A stretch of DNA of 64,000 nucleotides from contig JAQWIW010000034.1 in assembly GCA_029248665.1 (NCBI GenBank), positions 1 to 64,000 on the forward strand. The letters are read 5' to 3'. How positions within the stretch are numbered: position 1 is the stretch's first letter; each line of letters starts with the position of its first letter. Positions 1 through 10,200 of this stretch are shown here, piece after piece. A program made the translations under genes and the position numbers. The DNA is from Opitutia bacterium. Its GTDB lineage: Bacteria > Verrucomicrobiota > Verrucomicrobiia > Opitutales > Coraliomargaritaceae. Under the pieces are notes generated by a model. That model made no database searches. It was not told the origin of the DNA and worked only from the letters and a program-made list of their open reading frames with translations.

Positions 1-1
1 A

Positions 2-637
2 GCCGATCAAGATAAACAGGCTACAATTAAAATTGGCTATCTACCTTCAATTTTAAATACATTACTTACTAATGCCATTAGAGCTTTAAGTAAAAGTAAC
101 CCCAATCACTGCATTGAGATTTTTGAATTATCTCCAAAGCAACAAGAGGAAGCCTTGAGGAATGGGAAAATTGATTTAGCACTTATCGGAGACTATGGAG
201 ATAATTTTGACAAAAGTTTTAATGTTGAAACTTTGATGCTCTCAGAACAGGCAATACTAGTCCCTTCATCTCACCGACTAGCAAAAAGAAAATCTGTAGA
301 TTTATCTGAATTTTCGAGTGATATTTTTCTTTCGCTGAACGACGAGGTTTTTCCTGGTCGCATACAAATGATGAAAGAGCTATTTAAAGTTTCAGAAATT
401 AATCCAAAAATTTCCCATCATGTTAATAAGCTTTCTGATTTAATTGGACTAGTTAGTAGTGGCATGGGAGTAGCCGTAGCCCCATCTGATCTAAAAAATT
501 TACCTCACCCTAATGTAACTTTCATCAAAATTCGTAAGCCGAACAGAAAAGTTAAGTTCTCTGCAATTTGGAGAAAGGATAATGATATTTCTGAAATAGT
601 CTCTCTCGTAAAATTATTAAAAACCGCCAAACTTTGA
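2..637 (+). CDS. LysR-family regulator, C-terminal part (partial at left edge)
   Basis: The reading frame is open from the left edge, so the start and the DNA-binding domain lie outside the window. The visible part matches a LysR-type effector-binding domain: it opens with a beta strand like IKIGYLPS, has the family pattern RNGKIDLALIGDYG near the first cleft strand, and has the late segment GLVSSGMGVAVAPSDL, which resembles the VAAGLGVALLP segment of LysR proteins. Such regulators bind a small-molecule co-inducer between two alpha/beta subdomains. The effector and targets cannot be read here. An internal ATG at 155 would give only a fragment and is not the true start. A family match is likely; no specific function is assigned. 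Confidence 0.8.
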   Translation, partial: ADQDKQATIKIGYLPSILNTLLTNAIRALSKSNPNHCIEIFELSPKQQEEALRNGKIDLALIGDYGDNFDKSFNVETLMLSEQAILVPSSHRLAKRKSVDLSEFSSDIFLSLNDEVFPGRIQMMKELFKVSEINPKISHHVNKLSDLIGLVSSGMGVAVAPSDLKNLPHPNVTFIKIRKPNRKVKFSAIWRKDNDISEIVSLVKLLKTAKL

Positions 638-1248
638 AAGGACGCTCCCAAAAAATAGTCTCTCCAAAATCCACTGGGAGATATATGCAGCCCTACCCCG
701 TAGCTATGGCTTTTAATTACAATTCGAGATGTAAAACAATCGGGGAGAGTCAATAAGCCTCGAAGTAATCAAGAGATTCTAGCTTACCGCAAAAAAGATT
801 TTATTCGGTCCAAAAAAATCCAAAGTTTTGAGGGCTATTTTTGGAGTTTTATTGGTTTTACCAAATCAAAAATTTGATTCGATGTCTCTTTCAATACTGA
901 TGCGGGTTAGCGAGCAAGGCACCACAAATTAGGAAACTGCGGTTCTATCCATTGAACTATGGGGACAGATGTCAGCATACAAGTGATTAATTCAGAATAT
1001 CGGTGATTAAATGAGTCAAAAGGTAATGGACTATGACTTTATTATAATTACAATATAGAATGCAATACAAAGAGCTTTAAGCAAATAAAGGCTTAAAATT
1101 ACAATTAATGCAAAAAACTGCAAAAAAAAGTCGCTAAGTATTTTTTTCCATACATTATGATAAGAATAACAGTAAATATCATTATACCCTATTTGGTCTA
1201 AATTAGCTCTATTAGAATAATATATTAGCCCTAATCTACAAAATCGAC
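638..1248. other. Intergenic region of about 600 bases with a tRNA remnant
   Basis: No convincing open reading frame is present on either strand. The only recognisable element is the 5' half of a tRNA on the minus strand (921-966). The rest is AT-rich, with long A and T runs near 1120-1150 just before the next gene. The sequence TACATTATGATAA at 1151 resembles dyad-like sequences found upstream of other module-bearing genes in this window. Confidence 0.6.
921..966 (-). pseudogene. tRNA-Arg(CCT) 5' half, truncated
   Basis: Reading the minus strand from 966, the sequence has an acceptor 5' strand (GTCCCCA), a perfect D-stem (GTTC/GAAC) and an anticodon arm with loop TTCCTAA, giving anticodon CCT. 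After the anticodon stem the match stops: there is no GGTTCGA-type T arm and no TGGGGAC to close the acceptor. It is therefore a tRNA fragment and not a working gene. Half-tRNAs of this type can mark an old recombination or integration junction, but no integrase is visible nearby. The anticodon stem has G-T pairs and one T-T mismatch, which also fits decay. Confidence 0.6.
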
Positions 1249-4200
1249 ATGAATTTATCCCTTACTTATCGTCCTTTTGCCTATATTGCAATTGCTAGCT
1301 TATCTCTCTTCTGCCTTCAGCCTGATAGTGAAGCAAGCTTACCTGAATCTTTAGCCATTGAAGTTAAAAATATCATTGATTGGGACACTGCTTCTGGGCA
1401 AACCTACCAATTACAAAAAAGTACTTCTTCAAATATATGGAGCGATGTAGGAACACTCGGACAAGGAAATGGGCAGCCTTTTCAGCACGACTTAGATACA
1501 TTAGAACCTGGTACTGAATATCGCGTAGTAAAAACGCTTAATGGAAATGAGAATCCATTAGCGATCTGGAGTGCCTTTGCTGATGGAGCAGGTACTTTAG
1601 TCAGTGGCACGAATAACGATATCTTCACCTTTCCAAGCAGTGCTCAGTCCTGGGCAGGCTTTGCTAATGATGAAACATCGATGTATCCACTCACATTTTC
1701 TAATGGAGGAACGATTACATTCACCGCATATATGGCAGAAGAAGGCGAAGGAAGCTCAGGCTCAGGACCTAGTGGACCTAGTGGACCTGGTGGCTCTACT
1801 AATCCAATAAGTACAAATTCTGCGAGTATCTATTTTCGTTTTGAAAAAAACCCCTATCCAGATGTAGAACCTTCCTATAATACCGCACAAGTAGTGATTA
1901 ACGGAACAACTCCTAGCGAATATTCCATATCTTTCCCCTCACAAGGAAATAATACCTTTAGTTCATTCATTTTTTACGTTGTTGATCGAGACAACCCAGT
2001 CGTTCTTCAAAATGTACGAGTGACCGATGATTCAACTGTGGTAGGTGAAACAGAAACCATTTCAGTGACTCCAGAAACGGTAACCGAAATTTCATGGCCA
2101 ACACTCGATAATGTTGAATATGATATCATGGAATCCTCAAATTTGGTGGATTGGTCTGATTATGGTACAAATGTGATGGGTAACGGGAATACACAGGCCA
2201 TCACCATGACAATGGAACAAGCGAGCCGTTTTATTCGTGTGGTTGAACCCGAGTTTGAATTGTTTGCACCAAGTGATCCACTTGCTCAACAAAGCATTAT
2301 TGCAAATGCCTTAACTTTATCTTGGAATCCGAGCACCACCCCATCCGTTCTCGGTTACCGTATTTATTATGGAACCGATGCGAGTAATTTAGATCAAACG
2401 ACTGATGTCGCCAATGTAAACTCTGCTACTATTACAGGGTTAACGCCTGAAACGACTTATTACTTTGCGATTGTAGCCTATACCTCTGACGAAGAGACCG
2501 ATCCAAGTGCTACCCTATTTTCAGCGACTCCGGCTCAATCAATCACCTTAGTCCCATTACATGACGCCACTACTACTCTAGAGCCAGTCACTACAATTAA
2601 CGACCCAGATGCTCTTATTACTTATATCGGTGACCGTGGACGAGCACGACATGCGAGAGAAGATTATTCAAATGGGACGCATTTCCGTGCGGACTATGAC
2701 ACCTATAAGACGTTTTATTGGATGGGTCGTACCTATTATCTAGAAATTATTGATCGTGTTGGTAAAAGTCGCTGGGCAGGCACAGACCTTGAAAATACCA
2801 TCACGATTAACTCGACTACGTCTTGGCCTCTAGCCACTAGTGAAACACGTGCGTTCTATCTTGGGCAAACTACCCTCGCCCAATATGCGCATAATGATGA
2901 TGCACCTGATGGTCATCGTGCGATTGACGGTACTTTTTATAACACCAATCAGTCTAAAAAATATACTTCAACCGTTAATTTTAACGCAAAGCTAGGTCGA
3001 GAAATTCGCGTTGGGGATAATATGGAAATTGAATTCAGTCTGTTCATGGCAGGACTTCCTCCAGGAAGTGGCGGTCAGACAAATTATTATGCCACAGGTA
3101 TGCTTTATGTTGTCGGTGAAGGCATTAAACCATGGTATGGAATTGGTGCAAATTTAGATTCTTATCCACTTCCTGAAACTGCTTGGCTCGGCGGAAAAAC
3201 CACTCAGCATCAGCAATATTCCGATGAGCCAACTCATGTGTTTAAACAAATGGCAGGTAACCTTGCTCCAATTAATGCACAAACATTTATGCTTGGTCGT
3301 AGGTTGCACCATACCGATTTTCATGACGGCGCACACTCAGAGCCAGGTAACCCTGTCTTCAGCGAGCACATTGGCGACGGTGGCCCACACTTCATTAATC
3401 GAAGCTGTGTCGCCTGTCATACAAATAATGGACGTGCTGTTCCGAATGCAGTAGGAGATTTAATGACAAAATCGATTGTTCGAGTCGGTATCGATAGTAG
3501 CGGAACAATCCACCCAGAACTTGGAGAAGTCTTGCAAACACAAGCAACCTCAGGAAATACGGTAGAAAAAACTGCCAGCCGCACAGCCTATACAGAAATT
3601 ACGGGTACATACGGAGATGGAACTGCCTACTCTTTGAGAAAACCTAATTATTCATTCGGTGGGACTGCTCCTGACTATTATTCAGTGCGAGTTGCCCCCC
3701 AATTAGTAGGACTTGGTCTCCTTGAAGCAATTGATGAAAGTACCATTCTCAATCTCGCCGACCCAACTGACTTAAACAATGATGGTATATCTGGTCGAAT
3801 CAATGCACTCAATGACCCAGAAACGGGAGATATACGCCTTGGTCGCTTCGGCTATAAAGCATCTAAGGCTAAGGTTAGCCAACACATAGCGAGTGCGTTA
3901 AATACAGATATGGGTGTGACAACGACCATCTACCCAACGATTGATAGTCGATCTGATACGCCTTCTTTAGAAGTGACTGATACTGAACTCGATCAAATGT
4001 ATCGTTATGTAGCGCTTCTTGCACTCAATCCTCAGCGTATTTACAATAAAGGCACTAGTACATTAATGAATGGAATTGTTGAAGGTGAAACTTTATTCAA
4101 TCAAGCACAGTGCGTGTCTTGCCACGTCAGCACTATGACAACAAGTGAATACCATCCCCTAACCGAATTGCGCAACCAAACGATTCGTCCATTCACTGAT

Positions 4201-4470
4201 TTATTACTTCATGATATGGGAGAAGGCTTAGCCGACAATATAGGAGAGCATTTAGCCTCTGGATCTGAATGGCGTACTGCTCCTCTTTGGGGAATAGGAC
4301 TCACTGAAGGTGTCAGTGGCGGTGAATCTTATCTACATGATGGACGTGCTCAAACACTTGAAGAAGCGATTCTTTGGCATGGTGGCGAAGCTGAAGACTC
4401 AAAAGAAGCCTTCAGAACGATGTCCGCATCTGATCGAGGTAAATTAATAGAGTTCCTGAAGTCACTTTAG
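1249..4470 (+). CDS. Secreted di-haem peroxidase-like protein with shared beta module and Fn3 domain
   Basis: The 1073-residue product starts with a signal peptide (about residues 1-30). A beta-rich module also found in three other proteins of this locus spans about residues 106-266; its central loop holds a collagen-like GPSGPSGPGG insert. A fibronectin type III domain follows (about 340-430). The C-terminal half matches the di-haem oxidoreductase family (DUF1111/MauG-like): two c-type haem motifs CVACH (C720, C723, H724) and CVSCH (C955, C958, H959), plus the typical LHDGRAQTLEEAILWHGGEA near the C-terminus. Such enzymes take electrons to peroxide or carry out periplasmic or extracellular redox reactions; the substrate is unknown. 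No Shine-Dalgarno sequence precedes the ATG. A cupredoxin gene converges on it from the other strand. Confidence 0.85.
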   Translation: MNLSLTYRPFAYIAIASLSLFCLQPDSEASLPESLAIEVKNIIDWDTASGQTYQLQKSTSSNIWSDVGTLGQGNGQPFQHDLDTLEPGTEYRVVKTLNGNENPLAIWSAFADGAGTLVSGTNNDIFTFPSSAQSWAGFANDETSMYPLTFSNGGTITFTAYMAEEGEGSSGSGPSGPSGPGGSTNPISTNSASIYFRFEKNPYPDVEPSYNTAQVVINGTTPSEYSISFPSQGNNTFSSFIFYVVDRDNPVVLQNVRVTDDSTVVGETETISVTPETVTEISWPTLDNVEYDIMESSNLVDWSDYGTNVMGNGNTQAITMTMEQASRFIRVVEPEFELFAPSDPLAQQSIIANALTLSWNPSTTPSVLGYRIYYGTDASNLDQTTDVANVNSATITGLTPETTYYFAIVAYTSDEETDPSATLFSATPAQSITLVPLHDATTTLEPVTTINDPDALITYIGDRGRARHAREDYSNGTHFRADYDTYKTFYWMGRTYYLEIIDRVGKSRWAGTDLENTITINSTTSWPLATSETRAFYLGQTTLAQYAHNDDAPDGHRAIDGTFYNTNQSKKYTSTVNFNAKLGREIRVGDNMEIEFSLFMAGLPPGSGGQTNYYATGMLYVVGEGIKPWYGIGANLDSYPLPETAWLGGKTTQHQQYSDEPTHVFKQMAGNLAPINAQTFMLGRRLHHTDFHDGAHSEPGNPVFSEHIGDGGPHFINRSCVACHTNNGRAVPNAVGDLMTKSIVRVGIDSSGTIHPELGEVLQTQATSGNTVEKTASRTAYTEITGTYGDGTAYSLRKPNYSFGGTAPDYYSVRVAPQLVGLGLLEAIDESTILNLADPTDLNNDGISGRINALNDPETGDIRLGRFGYKASKAKVSQHIASALNTDMGVTTTIYPTIDSRSDTPSLEVTDTELDQMYRYVALLALNPQRIYNKGTSTLMNGIVEGETLFNQAQCVSCHVSTMTTSEYHPLTELRNQTIRPFTDLLLHDMGEGLADNIGEHLASGSEWRTAPLWGIGLTEGVSGGESYLHDGRAQTLEEAILWHGGEAEDSKEAFRTMSASDRGKLIEFLKSL

Positions 4471-4491
4471 TCTGACAGAATTACTTTTTAA

Positions 4492-4527
4492 GCAGTTCAG
4501 TATCTTCGGATGCTGGACTGCTTTTTT
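4492..4527 (+). terminator. Rho-independent terminator of the di-haem protein gene
   Basis: A 13-pair hairpin (GCAGTTCAGTATC paired with GATGCTGGACTGC, three G-T pairs) closes on a TTCG tetraloop and is followed directly by six T residues, about 20 bases after the stop codon. Confidence 0.9.
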
Positions 4528-4649
4528 GTCTACCCTCTTTGTCGAGACTTAGACTTAGACTTGAGCTTATGATAGAGCTTCATCGAGACAAAGGATCAGT
4601 ATGGTGGAGGCATTCAACTAACGAAGAAGTCTGCTTGCATAGAGGGCAG

Positions 4650-4705
4650 GCCAGAGACAGGGACGCGACAGAGACAGGGCTGGGAATGGGACTGAGACAG
4701 GGACA
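4650..4705. repeat. Short imperfect GAGACAGGG repeats
   Basis: The motif GAGACAGGG occurs three times within about 55 bases (near 4654, 4671 and 4695), separated by 6 to 15 bases, in a purine-rich non-coding stretch. No function is evident; it lies in a decayed intergenic segment. Confidence 0.5.
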
Positions 4706-4734
4706 AGCCTTTTGATTCTGTTATCTTTGAGATC

Positions 4735-4836
4735 GAGAGGTGAAGCTAAGATAGCTAGAACTCATCCGAATAAAGAAACAACTTCAGCACGATGTCCGCT
4801 CGGATCGTGGTAATCTGAATTAATTCTTCTAGTCGC
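4735..4836 (+). pseudogene. Decayed duplicate of the 3' end of the di-haem protein gene
   Basis: The stretch AAAGAAACAACTTCAGCACG and the following GATGTCCGCTCGGATCG closely resemble AAAGAAGCCTTCAGAACG and GATGTCCGCATCTGATCG near the end of the upstream gene (about 4408-4440). After them, GTGGTAATCTGAATTAATTC and TTCTAGTC parallel AGGTAAATTAATAGAGTTC and CCTGAAGTC. The reading frame is broken, so this is a relic of a second di-haem-type gene or of a partial duplication. Confidence 0.55.
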
Positions 4837-4855
4837 CCTTGTGGCTCTATTCGCT

Positions 4856-5731
4856 CTATTCGCTCAAAGTCGCTTTTAAGAATAAGCTATTTTCAGAGGC
4901 TTCAACTGTTTCAGTTTGAAGTAATTCCCATGTGTTCAAATCAGAGCTTGAATAAATATTAAGTGTCTTAGTTGACGGTGCGGTTAAAGCATACTCTTGC
5001 CCATAAACAAGCATGTTTTGTCCTCCCATGTACCCATGGTACAGGCAAATCAATGAAGCACTTCCAAAATTACCCGATACATAAACCGTGATATCTCCAT
5101 AGTAAAAATCTTTACCATTGGCATCGACTAATTTTTTGTCCACATCACCGATGTAACTTATATTAGATGTATTTGAGAGAGCCATCGGGTGAGAACTAGA
5201 AATATTGGTAAAAGTATAGGTGCCGATGCCCATGCCGTATTCACTGACGTATTCTGTATTACCATTAAGCGTATATTTATTTCCGTTGGAGCTGACAATG
5301 GATACTGGGGTCTGAAATGAGCTGATCTGTTCAGGGTTCGTTGCATTGGCTAAATTAAAACTGCCATTCATACCCCCGTGAATATTACATATATAAGTGA
5401 AGGTATAGGTGGAATAATCTGTATTTGCATCTAAAGTAAATGATTGGCTATCACCTGTAGTTAGCTGGTTCACTAAATTGGTGCTAAGCCCATTGCTATC
5501 CGTAAGATACATCTTAAAGGGATGACCACTAGTATTTAAGCCAATAAAGGTATAAGCCTCACCTGCAACTAAAGTATCTGAGCCAGAATTAACAAAATCA
5601 AAAGGCGTTGTTTTGTCTTCATCTAGATAGAAACTATAATATGGAGAGGCAAAACCGATAGTTTCGACATAAATAGTCGTAGCGGATAAAAGAATTTGAG
5701 CAATAAAGAATAATGGGAGTAATTTGTACAT
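4856..5731 (-). CDS. Secreted tandem cupredoxin-like protein
   Basis: The 291-residue product has a signal peptide (about 1-17) and two successive domains that each end in a C-x-x-H-x-x-M motif, the pattern of a type 1 copper site. In the first, candidate ligands are H70 (SGHPF), C115, H118 and M121 (CNIHGGM). In the second they are H181 (SSHPM), C229, H232 and M235 (CLYHGYM). A short C-terminal segment (about 250-291) with NIYSSSDLNTWELL resembles C-terminal beta modules of other secreted proteins in this phylum. Cupredoxins carry single electrons, so this protein could be the partner of the convergent di-haem protein. That pairing is inferred from position only. Confidence 0.75.
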   Translation of the reverse strand: MYKLLPLFFIAQILLSATTIYVETIGFASPYYSFYLDEDKTTPFDFVNSGSDTLVAGEAYTFIGLNTSGHPFKMYLTDSNGLSTNLVNQLTTGDSQSFTLDANTDYSTYTFTYICNIHGGMNGSFNLANATNPEQISSFQTPVSIVSSNGNKYTLNGNTEYVSEYGMGIGTYTFTNISSSHPMALSNTSNISYIGDVDKKLVDANGKDFYYGDITVYVSGNFGSASLICLYHGYMGGQNMLVYGQEYALTAPSTKTLNIYSSSDLNTWELLQTETVEASENSLFLKATLSE

Positions 5732-5799
5732 AAGTACAAAACAACACCTAGCTTAAAAACTTACGAGCAAAAATAAATAATCCGATGTGTTCCAGCCAA

Positions 5800-7203
5800 T
5801 TAATTTTCCGCTCTGCGAATTTCCAGCTCAGCTTGAATGGTATTCGTTTGCTCTTGAGTTAACGGGAAAAAGAAAAGGATGATTCCGTTAATTAAGGCAA
5901 GTCCACCAGGAATGATTGAATACATCATCAGGATACCACCGAGTGCTTCCGGTGTTTGTGCTTGGTTGGCGACATAGCCAAAGAGCGCTAACATACTAGC
6001 GGCGGCTGAGGCTCCTATTGTATAACCAAATTTTTGTGCAAACATCGTAGCGGAGAAGATTAATCCCGTTGAACGTCGATTAAACTTCCATTCATTGTAA
6101 TCGGCAACATCCGTATATAAAGCCCAAACAATAGCTGGTGTGGGTCCTGCAACTAAACTTGCGAAAATATTCACACAAAAGATTAATTTCACTGACTCAG
6201 GTGGAATCAGATAAAAAGACATAACCGCTACTGCATTAATGAGTGTAAGAGTGATTAATGCATTCCGTTTACCCAATAGCTTGCCGATACGTCCGCTGAA
6301 CGCACAGCCGATAAGGAAGGCAATCGATCCCGTTGTCATAAAGACGGTAATGATATCGAAATTCAGAGGGAATAATCCTAAATTCAGTGAAAATACCGGG
6401 GCATCTCCCACTCCAATCACATATTTAAAGTAATAAACGGTAACTGCATTTCGAATAGCCACATTAGCTAGAGTACAGATACCGGCAATAGCCATGATTA
6501 GGAATGGAATATTGCCCAATAAAAACTTAATGTCATCTTTGACATGAACATTTGTATCTGGTTGTGGCTTAATTCTCTCTTTTGTATTTGAGAAACAGAA
6601 GAAAAACATCAAGACAGACAATACGGCAAATATAGCCATAGTCACTGACCACCCTCTTTGCTCGTCTCCTGCACCGATTAACTGAATGAGAGGAAGGGTT
6701 AAGAGTACTACCAATAATTGCGCACCAAAAGCACCCATGAATCTAAAGGTAGATAAAGAAACTCTGTCATCCGAATTAGGCGACATTACCCCCATCAATG
6801 CTGAGTACGGTACATTAATCGCCGTATAAACCATTTTGATGGAAATATAGGTTATCCAAACAAAGATTAATTTACCGAGTTCGTTTAACTCTGGCCCCGC
6901 GAAAACGGCATAAAATAAAATACCGTAAGGAATCGCAAACCATTTAAGGTAGGGGCGATACTTACCTGACTTCGTACTAGTTCTATCAGCGATGGCCCCC
7001 ATCATTGGGTCGTTAATAGCATCCCAAATTCCTCCGACAAACAACATTAAGCCAACTGCAGCCGCATTTAATCCGAATACATCGGTTAAATAAACCATTA
7101 AGAATACATTGATTACATGAAACGAGAGGTTGGAGGCAAAATCTCCACTAGCGTAAGCAATCTTTTCTTTAACTTTAAGAAGAGGGGTATTGGTTGTTTT
7201 CAT
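5800..7203 (-). CDS. GPH-family sugar:cation symporter
   Basis: This 467-residue membrane protein has about twelve hydrophobic segments and the hallmark of the glycoside-pentoside-hexuronide:cation symporter family near the N-terminus: a conserved Asp-rich stretch (GGIWDAINDPMMGAIADRT) followed by KYRPYL. It would import a small glycoside across the inner membrane using a cation gradient. It is the last gene of a three-gene operon, 24 bases after the phosphorylase gene, so the likely substrate is the oligosaccharide that the phosphorylase cleaves (beta-1,3-gluco-oligosaccharides). The family is secure; the substrate is inferred from neighbours. Confidence 0.88.
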   Translation of the reverse strand: MKTTNTPLLKVKEKIAYASGDFASNLSFHVINVFLMVYLTDVFGLNAAAVGLMLFVGGIWDAINDPMMGAIADRTSTKSGKYRPYLKWFAIPYGILFYAVFAGPELNELGKLIFVWITYISIKMVYTAINVPYSALMGVMSPNSDDRVSLSTFRFMGAFGAQLLVVLLTLPLIQLIGAGDEQRGWSVTMAIFAVLSVLMFFFCFSNTKERIKPQPDTNVHVKDDIKFLLGNIPFLIMAIAGICTLANVAIRNAVTVYYFKYVIGVGDAPVFSLNLGLFPLNFDIITVFMTTGSIAFLIGCAFSGRIGKLLGKRNALITLTLINAVAVMSFYLIPPESVKLIFCVNIFASLVAGPTPAIVWALYTDVADYNEWKFNRRSTGLIFSATMFAQKFGYTIGASAAASMLALFGYVANQAQTPEALGGILMMYSIIPGGLALINGIILFFFPLTQEQTNTIQAELEIRRAEN

Positions 7204-7227
7204 AAAAATTTGAGGTATAAGGATGAG

Positions 7228-10200
7228 CTATTTCAAAAACCTAGCGGATGGTTGAGATACGTAAATAGCAAAAACATTCGAAGTACGAGTCATTAGTGAC
7301 TGAGAAATAGACTTAGGCAAAATATCACCAGCAATCTTCTCGGAAGTGCCATCTAAGAATTCTACGCGAATTTCTGCTAGTTCAGCATCGCTGAGTGCAT
7401 AAATCACAGGTATTTGTGTAATCGTAAATAACAATGCATTTACAGGAACGGTAATCATGCGTTTTGATTTATCTGGATAAATACAAGTCGCCTCTTGTGG
7501 CTCTTTACCGAGTTCTTCTTTTCGCAATAAACGAGGTTTAAACTCTATCGTTTCATTATTGAATTGAACCCCTAATTCTCCAAAACGGCATATAACGCCT
7601 TCTTTCACCATACCGGTTAAACCTGGCTGTTGAGCTCCAGAAAACGATGGCGTATGCGAATAAGCATCTGCAGTAAATGCTCCATATTCAGAAGCTTTTT
7701 TCCTAAATCCTAAGCCTTCTTGCACATCATAATAGGATTCAACAAGCGCTTCGAAATCCTCATTTTGACCTTCCTCAAGAGCAATTTCTTGAACGGATAA
7801 CATTAACTTGGATACCATATGCCAATAAATACTACCCAGTCCTTCGTATGCGAACATAGACCCACTTCGCCCTGTAAATGCTTTATGATTAAAGGTTGCC
7901 TCATAAAGCTCCAGAATAGCTTTCTCATCTTCAACAATCAATGCTTCTAGAGACTTATCTTTAGCCAACTGGTCAATGACTTCCTTCAATTCAAAACGAT
8001 TTCTAATAGATGAATTAAATCGGAAGCAGTCATCGGGTGAAGCTTCCATAATGCGTCTGTCATTTTGTTCAATCATGTGTGCTAGAGCTGGAACAGCTTT
8101 TGCTGCCTCAATATTCACTTTATTGTAGTCTAAAAATGCAGGTAATCGCTTGTCTGCATAAAGAATGTAACTTTTTCTATTTTCACAATATAGGTCACTG
8201 TTTCTAAGAGATTCTAATAATGCTTTAGCTTCTTTTGCTGAAAGTGCCTTAGCACTTAATACGGCCACCTGACCTTCAAGCATCGGCCCTAAGTGTTCAA
8301 TAGAAGCAAGTTTCTCATTAACATCTAAATGTAAAATATTATAGGCGTTATACAAACCATCTGATCTCAAGTTAGCACGAGTCGCTTCCTTAAGATGATT
8401 TTGAACATTGTGGATAAATGTTTTAAGGTCTTTTACTTGGATGCTTTCTTTCTCACCAAAAGCACCTTGATAAACATTTTTACGGTATCGCTCCCCTGCT
8501 TTACCTAGTTTCTCAACTACTTGATAACGAATATGGCTATCTTTATTAACTGCTTGAGGATCTTCGGCAAAGACTTTGGAAAGATCATCCATCAAAGATT
8601 TTAAAGAAGCAAAACACTGTAAATCTTGATCTTCCTCTATCAAAGAATCAAAGAATTCTAAATAACGTAAAATATAATAGGTTGTGACCATGGAAGTGCC
8701 AAAGCCAGCTAATGCATTATTAGCATCATTCCACTCGGGTCTTTGTGTATTCATCCAAATACCACCATTAGGAATATAATTACTCAGTTTGACTAAAAGT
8801 GGAATTAGTAATTTTTCAAAAAGATTGGCTCGAACCATTTGAGCATCTGCATCATGCACTAATTTTCCATCTGCTCCTATTAATTCAAAGCGTTTTGAGA
8901 TTTCTTCATTTCGTTTCTCATTAAAATAAATGGAATGATTTGGATTCACTTCTAAAAAAGAGAAATCTTTGATCTCATAAGGTACATCCGCATAGACAAA
9001 TAAATTTTCATTCATCAATGCATTGAGTGACTTTGGTTTTAGCGACTCGGTAAATTCGAGTAACTTAAGTAAATAGATAATTTGATGATCGCCCCAATAG
9101 CCAATTGAAGCCCATGGATCAGTTGGATCAGGCTCTTCCCATTCGATACCATTATCGGTAATTCGATAAGGGTTGTAGCCATCTGACGTAGTAGCATTTA
9201 AAAACTTATGGATAAAGGCATCATTGTAATATGGAAAACTCCAAGCAAGTGCTTCCCAATTTTGGAAAATATCTCTCCAATTTCCTTGGAATCCAACAAT
9301 AGGATTACCTCCTTCGTCTTTTGTTTTTATATTGAAACGATTCCATGGACGACTTGGATCACCATGGCGGCGACTGAAAACTAAAGGTAAATATTCGTTA
9401 CAAATACGCTGTAAATCAGGACTCCCATTTGCAGATGCTGCCACTAATTCGTTGTAATTGAATTCTTCTGGTAATGCATCAATAATCGCTAAATCAGCCG
9501 CGTTCAATTTCGAGTTATGTTTTACCAAATGAGGTTTTAAAAGGCTTTTTGAAATAAGATAATTATCAGAAAATACGCCACCACGCATTATATTAAATAA
9601 AACATTTGCTCTATGATAGGTAGATACAATTTCCTCAGAACATACCTGCAATCCATCAGATGCTTGAATCAATTCCTCGAGAGCATTGCGCCCTTTTGCA
9701 ATATCTTCAGTTACTGATTCCCATAAAGCATCTTTGTCTTTAAGTGCAATTGCCAAAGTGGCAACTTCACTTTGTGTTTTATCAATATCTACAACAACTG
9801 ACCAAGATTTTGTTTCTTTGGAGCCTAATTGAAATGAACCTGCATTGTAAAAACAGCCTCTAAGTCCGCGAGAAAAATGTGTGCTTTCAAAACTAGGATT
9901 ATCGAGAAATGCTTCTACATCTGCTTCTTGGATTAAAATTGATGATTCATCCCAGCCATGTGACCAAAGTACCGTTGCCTTCAGGCATTCTAATGGAATC
10001 GCCTCATCGACTAGACTAGCAACCATGCGATGAACCAACATCTGCTTGGAGCTTTCCAATTCACTAACCTTATAAGCATCGGTTAAGCAACTGTAGGCCA
10101 AATGCGTACGATCATCTACTCCTGAAGCTAAGAAATCGGATAATCCATCGACTAAACTTATCTCTATACTTCCTGAACCTAAATTGACTAATTTCGATCT

